Source: Pedobacter sp. Hv1
Lineage (GTDB): Bacteria; Bacteroidota; Bacteroidia; Sphingobacteriales; Sphingobacteriaceae
Assembly (NCBI RefSeq): GCF_001412215.1
Contig: NZ_LLWP01000003.1
Span: 62,001 to 126,000, forward strand
Length of the DNA: 64,000 nucleotides
Direction of reading: 5' to 3'
The notes under the pieces are model-generated. The model saw only the letters and a program-made list of their open reading frames with translations, was not told the DNA's origin and ran no database searches. Positions 54,185 through 62,297 of this stretch are shown here, piece by piece. Position 1 is the stretch's first letter, and each line of letters begins with the position of its first letter. A program made the translations under genes and the position numbers.

Positions 54185-54685
54185 TTATCTACCAAAGTAT
54201 TCGTCTTTTTTATCAACTCTATTCGGGTCTTCTAATGGATATTGTTTAAGCATAGGATGTACGCCTAAATCGTCCATATTTAAAATTCTTCTCAGATCGG
54301 GATGTCCTTCAAACTTGATCCCAAAAAAATCGTAAGTTTCTCTTTCCATCCAGTTGGCCGAATTCCACAAGGTTGATACTGTTGCAATGGTTGCATCATT
54401 TTCGTGAATGAAAACTTTCAATCTTAACCTAATGCCACTTACCATACTGTGCAAATGATAAACTACGGCCAATTGGTTTTTCTCTGGATAATGTACCGCC
54501 GTTAAATCAGTTAGGAAATTGAAATTGATTTTTCCGTTCTCTTTCAAGAAAGACAAAACATTGATGATTTTATCTTTTGTAGTTGAAAAAGTTAACAGAC
54601 CATAAGGCTCTGTTACATCAAAAAGCTGCTCGCCAAATTTCTCGCCAAGCAGATCAATAATTTCTGTATTTGTTGCTTTAGCCAT
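54185..54685 (-). CDS. nuoC: NADH-quinone oxidoreductase subunit C
   Basis: 30-kDa-type subunit (166 residues) with the signature ERETYDFFGIKFEGHPDLRR and YPLEDPNRVDKK. Six bases before nuoD; its start overlaps the nuoB stop. Confidence 0.97.
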   Translation of the reverse strand: MAKATNTEIIDLLGEKFGEQLFDVTEPYGLLTFSTTKDKIINVLSFLKENGKINFNFLTDLTAVHYPEKNQLAVVYHLHSMVSGIRLRLKVFIHENDATIATVSTLWNSANWMERETYDFFGIKFEGHPDLRRILNMDDLGVHPMLKQYPLEDPNRVDKKDEYFGR

Positions 54686-55227
54686 TATTCTATTCCGTAA
54701 GAAGCTAACATTTGTTTATACTGATCAGAATATCTTCTTCTGCCCGATTCGTTCTTTACCAACTCCTGTATTTTACCAAAGCCATCTAAAATAGCTTCAG
54801 GGCGTGGCGGACAACCAGGAACATACACATCAACCGGGATAATTTCGTCTATTCCCTGTAATACAGAATAGGTATCGAAAATTCCTCCACTTGATGCACA
54901 AGCACCCACAGCAATTACCCAACGCGGCTCTGCCATTTGTAAATACACTTGTTTTAAAACTGGCGCCATTTTTTTAGCAATGGTACCCATTACCATTAAA
55001 AGATCTGCTTGGCGTGGAGAAAAACTTAATCTTTCTGCACCAAAACGACCAAAATCGTAATGCGAACCCATGGTTGCCATAAACTCGATACCACAGCACG
55101 AAGTGGCAAATGGCAATGGCCATAATGAATGTGAACGTGCCAAGCCAATAACCTTATCTAGGGAAGTTGCAAAAAAGCCTGAGCCTTCTATACCTGGTGG
55201 CGCATCTACTATGTTGATTTCACTCAT
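54685..55227 (-). CDS. nuoB: NADH-quinone oxidoreductase subunit B
   Basis: Subunit carrying cluster N2 (180 residues). The Cys pair and further cysteines lie in TSCCGIEFMAT, VGACASSGG and PGCPPRPEAI. The ATG at 55227 is preferred over an in-frame TTG at 55239. A gap of 284 bases with repeats separates it from nuoA, and a -7 box lies at 55271-55278. Confidence 0.97.
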   Translation of the reverse strand: MSEINIVDAPPGIEGSGFFATSLDKVIGLARSHSLWPLPFATSCCGIEFMATMGSHYDFGRFGAERLSFSPRQADLLMVMGTIAKKMAPVLKQVYLQMAEPRWVIAVGACASSGGIFDTYSVLQGIDEIIPVDVYVPGCPPRPEAILDGFGKIQELVKNESGRRRYSDQYKQMLASYGIE

Positions 55228-55270
55228 GTTATTAAACAAAAAATGCTTATTCCTAATAGAGAATAAGCAA

Positions 55271-55278
55271 CAAATCTA
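55271..55278 (-). promoter_or_regulatory. -7 box upstream of nuoB
   Basis: TAGATTTG on the minus strand is an exact TAnnTTTG match, 44 bases before the nuoB ATG. A -33 TTG is missing, so it may be a weak internal promoter of the nuo operon. Confidence 0.4.
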
Positions 55279-55333
55279 CAATATTTAGCAGTAATAAATT
55301 TAAGCGATAATTATTTAGAACAAATATAAATAA

Positions 55334-55509
55334 GTTGCAAGTTATAGGTTGTGAGTTGTGAGTTTAGATTCAGAAAGATAATTAACCAAATTACCTTACC
55401 TAATTGTAGGTTTATATGCTAAAGCGTAGCTTAAAGTTTTTTATTATCATTTAGTCAGACTTGCAATAGTAGGCCAGTCCTACAACTTGCAACCCGCAAC
55501 TCATCACAC
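55334..55509. repeat. Inverted GTTGTGAG-type repeats between nuoA and nuoB
   Basis: The stretch 55334-55361 (units like GGTTGTGAGTT) and the stretch 55482-55509 (units like CAACTTGCAACCC) are in opposite orientation. Between them is a further imperfect hairpin around GTAGG / CCTAC (about 55469-55483) and GCTA / TAGC near 55418-55430. No coding capacity. Confidence 0.6.
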
Positions 55510-55511
55510 AA

Positions 55512-55883
55512 TTAGTTCCAGTCTAATGCTTTTTTCTTTAAAATATAGATAAAACCCAATAAAAGTGTGCCCATAAAGATGAACATTTCAATTATTCCAG
55601 GCCAGCCCAATTCTCTAAAGTTTACTGCCCAAGGATACATAAAGATCACCTCTACATCAAACAGTACAAAAAGAATGGCTACTAGAAAATATTTAATAGA
55701 AAAAGGCTGACGTGCATTACCTACAACTTTAACCCCTGCCTCAAAAGTTGACAGTTTATCGTTGGTTTTACGTTTCGGACCTAAAAAGTGAGTAGCAAAT
55801 AAAGTAACTACCACAAACCCTAAGGCAACAATAACTTGAAATATAATAGGTAAAAAATCTTGTGCCGAACTTTGCGTTTCCAT
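55512..55883 (-). CDS. nuoA: NADH-quinone oxidoreductase subunit A
   Basis: Three-helix membrane subunit (123 residues), first gene of the nuo operon. RQPFSIKYFLVAILFVLFDVEVIFMYPWA is split here across the family's helix 2, with the conserved Asp-Glu pair. I use the ATG at 55883; an in-frame TTG at 55901 overlaps the -7 box and is unlikely. Confidence 0.95.
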   Translation of the reverse strand: METQSSAQDFLPIIFQVIVALGFVVVTLFATHFLGPKRKTNDKLSTFEAGVKVVGNARQPFSIKYFLVAILFVLFDVEVIFMYPWAVNFRELGWPGIIEMFIFMGTLLLGFIYILKKKALDWN

Positions 55884-55898
55884 ATCAATTATTTTAGG

Positions 55899-55928
55899 CA
55901 AAATTAATATAAAAAGGCAGGATTACAA
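55899..55928 (-). promoter_or_regulatory. nuo operon promoter
   Basis: TTG (55926-55928), 19 bases, then TAATTTTG (55899-55906) on the minus strand: both elements match the Bacteroidota consensus. The inferred 5' leader before the nuoA ATG is only about 10 bases. It overlaps a weak hairpin (GGCAGG / CCTTGCC region, about 55914-55944) that could end the peptide transcript. Confidence 0.75.
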
Positions 55929-55968
55929 ACCTTGCCCCTTTATATTTTAGTAAATAGCCATTGATGAC

Positions 55969-56175
55969 TTATATACTACAGGAATAACTGTTGCCCATAG
56001 CAGGCGAGCAAGATGCCGGAATTTCGAACATAGTAGAAACACAGCCGCAAATAGGGCCTTCACTTTGAGTCGCATCACAACAGGCATCTCCCATTGGGCA
56101 ATGTACCATACAGCCACCATTACCACCCAATACTTTTTTCATTTCAGCTTTGCTGAGTAAATTGGTCTTTTTCAT
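55969..56175 (-). CDS. Double-glycine-leader Cys-rich peptide 1 (putative RiPP/bacteriocin precursor)
   Basis: A 68-residue peptide. The leader MKKTNLLSKAEMKKVLGG ends in a GG site, as in Bacteroidota natural-product precursors cut by C39-type peptidases. The 50-residue core has eight cysteines, two of them adjacent (GDACCD), and few charged residues. The even number fits disulfide bonds or thioether linkages. No maturation enzyme, peptidase or transporter lies in the window, so it is an orphan precursor. It is a paralogue of the next peptide in the leader only. Confidence 0.78.
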   Translation of the reverse strand: MKKTNLLSKAEMKKVLGGNGGCMVHCPMGDACCDATQSEGPICGCVSTMFEIPASCSPAMGNSYSCSI

Positions 56176-56310
56176 ACGCTCTTGTTTTGGTTAATTTATT
56201 TCCATCAATAGCATGTTGCGATAAGCCTCATCTAAAACACGCTAGTTTAGTTAAATACAATTTATCAACAAAATGGGTATTCCGTCTTTCATATCAAACA
56301 TAGATTGCAA

Positions 56311-56345
56311 TACAAAAGACAGAAACATTGTTCCTGTCTTTTGTA
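56311..56345. terminator. Hairpin after peptide 2
   Basis: A perfect 12-bp stem TACAAAAGACAG / CTGTCTTTTGTA (56311-56322 and 56334-56345), 11 bases past the peptide 2 stop. The T-run on the minus strand is weak, so it may be an RNA-end hairpin more than a strong terminator. Confidence 0.65.
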
Positions 56346-56356
56346 GTTTATCTTTA

Positions 56357-56566
56357 TTAAAGCGGACACATCAATACTTGTTCATCACTAACAGGCATAG
56401 TTTGAGGTTCAGGCGTCTGACAAGACCAATCCTGTGAGAGATCGCTCATATTTGGACAGCACCACTGGCCTGGACATTGAGCATCACTGGTACAGCCTGC
56501 CAAAGACTGATAGCCACCGATTACCTTTTTCATTTCGGTTTTACTTAATAAATTTAATTTTTTCAT
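56357..56566 (-). CDS. Double-glycine-leader Cys-rich peptide 2 (putative RiPP/bacteriocin precursor)
   Basis: A 69-residue peptide with the leader MKKLNLLSKTEMKKVIGG, nearly identical to that of peptide 1, and a different 51-residue core with six cysteines (AGC, AQC, WCC, WSC, MCP). It is divergent from the XRE regulator gene, sharing a 212-base region with a perfect palindrome. Conserved leader and unrelated core point to a common processing machine and different products or targets. Confidence 0.78.
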   Translation of the reverse strand: MKKLNLLSKTEMKKVIGGYQSLAGCTSDAQCPGQWCCPNMSDLSQDWSCQTPEPQTMPVSDEQVLMCPL

Positions 56567-56727
56567 TGTTTTGTTTTTTAAATGGTTCTAAAAATTAAGT
56601 CAATTACGGTTTGATTATTAAATAATTCTCAATATTCCTTTAACTGCAATCAACTAAACTATTAATTATAAAATTAACTTTGAAAACTCTAGGTACGCAT
56701 TATTGCTTGCATATAAAGATGTTCATA

Positions 56728-56745
56728 ACGCATAAATTTATGCGT
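56728..56745. promoter_or_regulatory. Perfect 18-bp palindrome upstream of the XRE gene
   Basis: ACGCATAAATTTATGCGT reads the same on both strands. It lies 33 bases before the XRE ATG and covers a -7-like TAAATTTA (56733-56740). A further half-site ACGCAT lies at 56695-56700. Position between divergent genes fits an operator for the regulator. Confidence 0.7.
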
Positions 56746-56778
56746 AAACTCTTTTGAGAAATTCATTTAACTTGTATC

Positions 56779-57207
56779 ATGTCACCTAAACTAACTAGAA
56801 AAGAGATGAAACTCATTCAGTGTAATGATGAAATACGCCGTTACCGAAATGAAGTCTGTTATACCCAAGAGTATATGGCTACTCGATTAGGGATCACTCA
56901 AAGCACCTATCAACGAATCGAAGCCGGAGAAATTAAAATTTCGATGGATCGACTGATAGAAATCTCTCGGATATTAGACAAGCCTGTAGAGTTATTCTTA
57001 AGAAATAAAGATAGATTGATACCAAGCATTGAATTAATAAACGTCAACAAGAGAGAATGGCAATTGATGTTAAATGCATTAACACAACAAGAAAATCGAA
57101 TTAAAGAACTAGAGGCTAAAGTTCTTAGAAAAGACAAAAAAATAGAGGAGCTTAAATACCAACTTGGCCTAAGCCAAGTATCAACACAACAAAAAAGGCA
57201 AGATTAA
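56779..57207 (+). CDS. XRE-family helix-turn-helix regulator with coiled-coil tail
   Basis: A 142-residue DNA-binding protein. The HTH (about residues 20-75) contains TQEYMATRLGITQSTYQRIEAGEIKISMDRLIEISRIL; written in pieces, recognition helix TQSTYQRIEAG. The C-terminal third (ENRIKELEAKVLRKDKKIEE) is a predicted coiled coil, likely for dimerisation. It is divergent from the GG-leader peptide genes and may repress itself and them. The stop codon lies in the loop of the terminator. Confidence 0.88.
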   Translation: MSPKLTRKEMKLIQCNDEIRRYRNEVCYTQEYMATRLGITQSTYQRIEAGEIKISMDRLIEISRILDKPVELFLRNKDRLIPSIELINVNKREWQLMLNALTQQENRIKELEAKVLRKDKKIEELKYQLGLSQVSTQQKRQD

Positions 57208-57225
57208 AAATCTTGCCTTTCGTTT
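57194..57225. terminator. Bidirectional terminator overlapping the XRE gene end
   Basis: Stem AAAGGCAAGAT / ATCTTGCCTTT (57194-57204 and 57210-57220). The 5' arm encodes the last residues of the XRE protein and the TAA is in the loop. It also lies just downstream of the leftward TPR gene. Confidence 0.85.
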
Positions 57226-57242
57226 TATCAATTTAATTCCAA

Positions 57243-58961
57243 TTACTTAATTGGAGCCTTTTTAGCTGGTGCTGGTGGAGCATTTAAAACTTTAAGGTTG
57301 TCAGCAGCATAAGCATTCTGCGGATCAATAGCTAAAGCCTTATTAAAATACTCCTTTGCTTTTTCTTTATCAGTACCTGAAGCAATAAAACCTAGGTAAT
57401 TATATGAATCAACTAAATTTTTTGCATTTGGAGTAGCCTTTTCAGGTTTAGTAACTGTTACCAAAGTAATAAACTTTTCGTAAAATGGAACAGCTAGTCC
57501 TTTTGGAGTCTCTTTGTTATCAATACCATCAATTGCTTTATTGATACGTGCTCTATATAATATAGCTTGTTCAGTTTCCGGCAAGAGTGCAAGTAATTTT
57601 GAGAAAGATGAATCTGCTTTCACAAGAGCTTCTCTATTTGAAGTATTCGCACCAACTACATAACTAGAAATTCCTAACTGAAAATAATGCATTCCAATTG
57701 CTGGATTTTTAGAGTTTGAGTTTATAACTTTTGTATATACAGGTATGGCCTTAGCATAATTTTTATCAGCATAATACTTTTTAGCTAAAGTAGCGAGCTC
57801 TTCTACTTTTGTTGAATCTAAATCAACAGCTTTAGTAATATTAAGCACTGCTAAACTATCATTACCAGTTCCTTGTAATGCTCTACCCAAGATAATGTAA
57901 TCTTCACCCAAAATACGAGAAGCATCTTGCTTTCTAGCAAACAACTCGTTCATGTATTTTACACCTGCAGGGAAGTTTTTGTTTTCTACTGCAGAATAAC
58001 CACGTAAACGGGTTACCAAAAAGCTTTTAGGATTGCTAGCCTCTACGTTTAAAGTAGCTACTTCTTTTTCTAATGTTGCATAATCATTAGCATATACCAA
58101 AAACTGTGCATAACGGATACGAGAATCAACAGATTTATCAGTTAAGTCTAAGTATTTTCTCATGTTCGCTAAAGAAGCTGCTCTTTTTGCCTCTTTATCT
58201 TTTACATCAGGGAAACGTGACCATTGTTGGTCAATTTCCGAAAGTTCGCGGTAAGCTGGCCCATAATTGGCATCAATAGCAATCGCTTTCTCCATTTGAG
58301 CTGCTGCATCAGAGAATGAATAAGCTTGTCTGTACATCTTTCCAATTTGTACAATTGCACGGGTTAAATTAGGGTTTACATCTAAAGCTCTTAAATACCA
58401 TGGATAAGCCTCAGAGTTTTTACCAATCTGCATGTTATAAAAATCTCCCAAAGCCAAGAAAGTTTCAGGGTCTTTATCTTTAGAATCCAATTCTTCTGCT
58501 TTTTGTAAATTAGAAAGTGCAGCATTGTAATCAGGCACTTCTTGCTCTAAGTATGATTTACCTATAGCCAAGTAAGTTTGATAGTTTTTAGCCCCCAATT
58601 CTAAAGCTTTATCAAAATTTGTTTTTGCCGAAGTAGGGTTTTTAGCTTTTAAATCTGCATGGCCTAAACCTACATAGTTTAAGGCAAATTTTGGGCTAGC
58701 GGTAACACCATTGGTAAAAACAGCTCTTGCTGAATCAAGATCATCTGTTAATAAATAAACATTACCAAGATTAAAATAATTCTCCCCCTCTTTTGCGTTT
58801 GAACTGATCAATGTTTTAAGCATTGATGTCGCCTTTTGGTACTGTTCTGCATCTATAGCTTTCTTCGCGTCGGCTAAACTTTGAGCAAATGAGGCAGCAC
58901 CTATCATTACTAAACCTAAACTTAAGGTTATTGCTTTCTTAATCATTTTCATTGTCATCAT
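57243..58961 (-). CDS. Exported TPR-repeat protein
   Basis: A 572-residue protein with a signal peptide (ending ASFAQ, about residue 26) and tetratricopeptide repeats through most of its length, e.g. ENYFNLGNVYLLTDDLDSARAVF, NYVGLGHADLKAKNPTSAKTNF (each written within the family pattern), and a final repeat near SYNYLGFIASGTDKEKAKEYF. The C-terminus is Pro/Ala/Lys-rich. It probably acts as a periplasmic scaffold. It is last in the exbB-exbD-exbD-tonB operon, which suggests a link to TonB-dependent transport; the exact role is unknown. Confidence 0.88.
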   Translation of the reverse strand: MMTMKMIKKAITLSLGLVMIGAASFAQSLADAKKAIDAEQYQKATSMLKTLISSNAKEGENYFNLGNVYLLTDDLDSARAVFTNGVTASPKFALNYVGLGHADLKAKNPTSAKTNFDKALELGAKNYQTYLAIGKSYLEQEVPDYNAALSNLQKAEELDSKDKDPETFLALGDFYNMQIGKNSEAYPWYLRALDVNPNLTRAIVQIGKMYRQAYSFSDAAAQMEKAIAIDANYGPAYRELSEIDQQWSRFPDVKDKEAKRAASLANMRKYLDLTDKSVDSRIRYAQFLVYANDYATLEKEVATLNVEASNPKSFLVTRLRGYSAVENKNFPAGVKYMNELFARKQDASRILGEDYIILGRALQGTGNDSLAVLNITKAVDLDSTKVEELATLAKKYYADKNYAKAIPVYTKVINSNSKNPAIGMHYFQLGISSYVVGANTSNREALVKADSSFSKLLALLPETEQAILYRARINKAIDGIDNKETPKGLAVPFYEKFITLVTVTKPEKATPNAKNLVDSYNYLGFIASGTDKEKAKEYFNKALAIDPQNAYAADNLKVLNAPPAPAKKAPIK

Positions 58962-59044
58962 TTGTTTTAATCGAAATAACTATTGTTGCGCCTTTTACTA
59001 TGGTTCTGCTACAGCAACGTTCTTTTCCTTAGTTTAATATAAAT

Positions 59045-59950
59045 TTAATTCGTGTTCTTTAAGTTAAATTCCCTTGATACCATCTTATGTGGACCTAGTC
59101 CAGATCTGAGTACAATTAACTGTCCACGAGGACTAGTTAACCAATTTGCAAATCCCGTGCCTAAACCATCTCTGCCCTCGCAATTTATAACATATATATT
59201 TCTTAAAAAAGGATAAGTTGCATTAATTAAGTTATTTTGTGTTGGTTTATAAAAAGCATCTCCTCCTTTTTTACCCTCCACATTTTTTACACCCATCACT
59301 TTTACCTTTGATAAATAGGGCAAAATATCCACATTATTCTCCAATAACCAATTAACCCCTACCACACCAATATAATCTTTATGTTCTGCTATATATTTAA
59401 TTACATCATTATTGGTCTTCAAGGTATAAACTCCAGACTTCGGTAGTCCTTTAACTTTGGCCGAATCTGTAAAATATCTTACCGTGCTTGAATAAGCATT
59501 ATCAAATACTAATTTTTTATCTCCTTTAGTAGTACCTTTCATGATATCAAATACTTCAGTTACTGTAATATTTGTATCCACATTTGCCGCATTTGTAATG
59601 AGCGCAATCCCATCAATAGCAAATCGATCGGTATAGATACCTATCTTTCTTTTTTTAAAGTACTCCTCTTCTTCAGGCTTTAACATCCTAGATAAAATCA
59701 ACATTCCAACCTCTCCATTTAAAAAGGGAGGCATGATCTTATTTTCATTTCCTAAAGTGGTTTTCACTGTTGCATCAGGATAATCACTTTTAAATACCAT
59801 AATCTGATCATCCAAAATACGAGCAAACGATTCATCTACCAATATCTCGGTTGTACCTGAAGTCCTTGTTTCTTGAACAGCATCTTTTTTAGCCTTTCTA
59901 TTGCAAGCCACGAATGCCAGGCATATCAGCACTAAACTTAAATTTCTCAT
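59045..59950 (-). CDS. PstS-like periplasmic-binding lipoprotein without ABC partners
   Basis: A 301-residue lipoprotein (lipobox FVAC, cysteine near residue 16) with a phosphate-binding-protein-like fold (TSGTTEILVDESFARIL, then TYPFLRNIYVINCEG and GLGTGFANWLTSPRGQ). No pstC, pstA or pstB is nearby; it sits in the TonB operon one base from the small membrane gene. It may bind a ligand or signal to the TonB complex. Phosphate binding is not established. Confidence 0.83.
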   Translation of the reverse strand: MRNLSLVLICLAFVACNRKAKKDAVQETRTSGTTEILVDESFARILDDQIMVFKSDYPDATVKTTLGNENKIMPPFLNGEVGMLILSRMLKPEEEEYFKKRKIGIYTDRFAIDGIALITNAANVDTNITVTEVFDIMKGTTKGDKKLVFDNAYSSTVRYFTDSAKVKGLPKSGVYTLKTNNDVIKYIAEHKDYIGVVGVNWLLENNVDILPYLSKVKVMGVKNVEGKKGGDAFYKPTQNNLINATYPFLRNIYVINCEGRDGLGTGFANWLTSPRGQLIVLRSGLGPHKMVSREFNLKNTN

Positions 59951-60190
59951 CTATTCGTGATCCTTTTGATTAATGATACGTCCAAACCTAATGGCTGCAT
60001 AAATAATTAATACAACACCAAAAGCTACTTGATAGGGTCTTGGAAACTTTTCAGGATCAATAGGAAGCAATTGGCTAAAGAAAATAACAACTGTACCAAT
60101 GCCCAAATAAATCAGTAACATGGTTAGGCCTAAAATAAACAGAAATCGCTGTTGAGGCGATTTCTGTTTGAAATAATTCAGATTAAACAT
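59951..60190 (-). CDS. Small two-helix membrane protein in the TonB operon
   Basis: A 79-residue protein with two hydrophobic helices (FLFILGLTMLLIYLGIGTVV and YQVAFGVVLIIYAAIRF) separated by a Pro-rich turn (PIDPEKFPRP). I do not recognise a family. It is six bases downstream of tonB and abuts the PstS-like gene, so it is part of the operon. Confidence 0.8.
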   Translation of the reverse strand: MFNLNYFKQKSPQQRFLFILGLTMLLIYLGIGTVVIFFSQLLPIDPEKFPRPYQVAFGVVLIIYAAIRFGRIINQKDHE

Positions 60191-60196
60191 CTTTTA

Positions 60197-61018
60197 TTAT
60201 TGCGCTAAGCTAAATTTAATAGGAATATTGAATTTAACTTTTACTGGTTTTCCATTTTGCATTCCTGGGTTCCAACGTTTAGCAGCTTTTAATGCTTTAA
60301 TTGCAGCCTCGTCAGTACCATATCCTAACTTTCTATCTACACTGAAGTTTGCCATGCTACCATCTTTCTCAATGGTAAACGAAACTACAACTGTACCTTG
60401 GATATTGTTATCCGAAGCCATTGGTGGATATACTACTGCATTAAATACAGTTTTGTAAAACTGATCCACACCACCTGGGTATGTTGGCGGGTTCTCCATT
60501 GCCTGGAAGGTATAAACTGCGTTATCCTCTACTACAACCGCTTGTTTTGGTCCCTCACCAACTGGGCCAATTTGCACGATATCGGCATTTGGATCACCTT
60601 CAACTGTTTTCTGACCCGGAGAAGCCACTTTAAGTTCTTCTAACTTTGGTGGTTCTTCATCACGCACCTCGTTATCTGGCTTAACTACCGGAGGAGGGAA
60701 TTTAATCTGATCCTCTTTTGGTGGTGGTGGCTCAACAGGTGGTGGTGTTTTTACCTCCGGATTAATTGGAGGTGGTTCTTGCATTATAACCTCTGTTACC
60801 TTTTCTGGTGGAGGCTCGGGTAATATACCAGCGATCAAAGCATAAATTTTAGGTGCTAAGAAAAGCAGTATAAATATCGTTGATGCAATAAATAATGATT
60901 TGGTTGTATTTGAAGCACTTGTTTGACGAAGCTCGTAAGCACCGTAATTCTTGTTCTTTTTAGCAAATACAACATCAAGCCATTCTCTTTTAAATAAATC
61001 TATCTTAGATCCAAACAT
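60197..61018 (-). CDS. tonB: TonB-family energy transducer
   Basis: A 273-residue protein with a cytoplasmic N-terminus (KKNKNYGAYELRQ, a common Bacteroidota TonB start), one membrane anchor (about residues 42-62), a Pro/Glu-rich periplasmic linker (many PPP and EPPP), and the C-terminal TonB domain with YPPMASDNNIQGTVVVSF, VDRKLGYGTDEAAIKALKAAKRWNPG and FNIPIKFSL. It transmits proton-motive force to outer-membrane receptors. Confidence 0.94.
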   Translation of the reverse strand: MFGSKIDLFKREWLDVVFAKKNKNYGAYELRQTSASNTTKSLFIASTIFILLFLAPKIYALIAGILPEPPPEKVTEVIMQEPPPINPEVKTPPPVEPPPPKEDQIKFPPPVVKPDNEVRDEEPPKLEELKVASPGQKTVEGDPNADIVQIGPVGEGPKQAVVVEDNAVYTFQAMENPPTYPGGVDQFYKTVFNAVVYPPMASDNNIQGTVVVSFTIEKDGSMANFSVDRKLGYGTDEAAIKALKAAKRWNPGMQNGKPVKVKFNIPIKFSLAQ

Positions 61019-61046
61019 TGCTTAATATTTTAATTGTTAATACTCG

Positions 61047-61595
61047 TTAATAAATTCCACCCTGTTTCATCGCCTGTATCTCACTATCCATTAAATGAGT
61101 AGGATCATCGTCAATTGCTGGAGCGCTGATATTCGTTTTCGTAATGTTCAACTCATCCATAATATCAACGAAGTTTTTATACGATGAACCTTTAACAGGC
61201 TTGATAATTACAATGATATCTTTACCACCAAAAGTAGTTTTTACCAATTCTTTGTTTTTCAATAAAGATTGTCTCACACCTATATAATCTTCAATGGTAG
61301 GTGCAGATTTACCTGCTTCGCCCATGTACCATGCTACCTTATTGTTTTTACCCAAAAGGATAGTCATTGTTTGTGAGGCTTTCAGTTCAAGCTTATTGTC
61401 TTTATTTTTTTCATCCTTATCGGGTTTAGCAATATCCATTGCTAATGGTTTAGATAAAGATGTGGTTAACATAAAGAAGGTAATCAACAAAAACGCTAAA
61501 TCAACCATTGCGGTTAAATCTACACGTGTAGACTGTTTTTTACTTCTTACTTTACCACCTTTACCGCCCCCGCTGGAGGTATCTAATTCTGCCAT
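61047..61595 (-). CDS. exbD: ExbD/TolR-family biopolymer transport protein (1)
   Basis: A 182-residue protein with one membrane helix carrying the functional Asp (DLTAMVDLAFLLITFFMLTT) and a periplasmic domain. A Gly/Lys-rich N-terminus (SGGGKGGKVRSKKQ) faces the cytoplasm. It lies between the other ExbD and TonB in the operon. Two ExbD-type genes side by side are usual in Bacteroidota. Confidence 0.93.
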   Translation of the reverse strand: MAELDTSSGGGKGGKVRSKKQSTRVDLTAMVDLAFLLITFFMLTTSLSKPLAMDIAKPDKDEKNKDNKLELKASQTMTILLGKNNKVAWYMGEAGKSAPTIEDYIGVRQSLLKNKELVKTTFGGKDIIVIIKPVKGSSYKNFVDIMDELNITKTNISAPAIDDDPTHLMDSEIQAMKQGGIY

Positions 61596-61604
61596 GTTCT
61601 TATG

Positions 61605-62213
61605 TTATTTAGCGGTAGTGATTAAACTAAATTTGTTAACTTTTTGTCTCTGAAGCACATCAACAATTTTCCTAACTGTTTCGTACTCTTCGTCGGCATC
61701 TCCTTTAATACTAATGTGCATTGGAACATTGTGTAATTCTTCAACAGCTCTACGAGATTGCTCGATCCATTGGAACAATTGACCTGTTCTGGTTGAATCT
61801 GTAGGAATACCATTAAACTGCTTTTCAAATTTGGCACGTTGATCACTGCTCATGTTGATAAACTGTTTCAAATTTTGGAATGGTATACCAAATGAGGTTA
61901 CTACACCAAATCTTTTAAGTTCATCTTCATTAAAGGTTTGACCATAGATCTGGCCCATTTTTTGTAAGGTTAGCTTTTTCACATCTTGACCAATGATCTC
62001 CATGTATACTTTCCCTTTACCAACAGTTAATATTGATAAATCTTTATCCGGTACCTTAAATACAACGGAAGAAGCTGGAAGTTTAACGTCTAATGGATCT
62101 GGTTGACGTGAAGTTGCCGTTAAAATAAAGAAAGTTAACAACAAGAAAGCCACATCGCACATCGCGGTCATGTCTACTGCCGTACTTTTTCTTGGAACTT
62201 TTACTCTAGGCAT
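61605..62213 (-). CDS. exbD: ExbD/TolR-family biopolymer transport protein (2)
   Basis: A 202-residue paralogue with the membrane helix DMTAMCDVAFLLLTFFILTA including the conserved Asp, and a longer periplasmic domain. Nine bases upstream of the first ExbD gene. It probably forms a heteromeric stator with it and ExbB. Confidence 0.93.
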   Translation of the reverse strand: MPRVKVPRKSTAVDMTAMCDVAFLLLTFFILTATSRQPDPLDVKLPASSVVFKVPDKDLSILTVGKGKVYMEIIGQDVKKLTLQKMGQIYGQTFNEDELKRFGVVTSFGIPFQNLKQFINMSSDQRAKFEKQFNGIPTDSTRTGQLFQWIEQSRRAVEELHNVPMHISIKGDADEEYETVRKIVDVLQRQKVNKFSLITTAK

Positions 62214-62254
62214 AATATAAAAATTATAATATTTTAATTAATGATGTTAATTCT

Positions 62255-62276
62255 TCCGGTTTTCCATAAAGCCGGT
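62255..62276 (-). other. Small hairpin between exbB and exbD
   Basis: CCGG / CCGG arms around an 11-base loop in the 84-base gap between exbB and the second exbD gene. No T-run follows, so it is not a normal terminator; it could affect RNA stability and the ExbB:ExbD ratio. Confidence 0.4.
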
Positions 62277-62297
62277 AAAAAAAAATTAAAATAATTT

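Noticed and set aside
59045..59950. Calling this a phosphate ABC transporter component (pstS)
   Set aside because: No pst permease, ATPase or phoU in the window, and it lies in a TonB operon; only the fold resemblance is supported.
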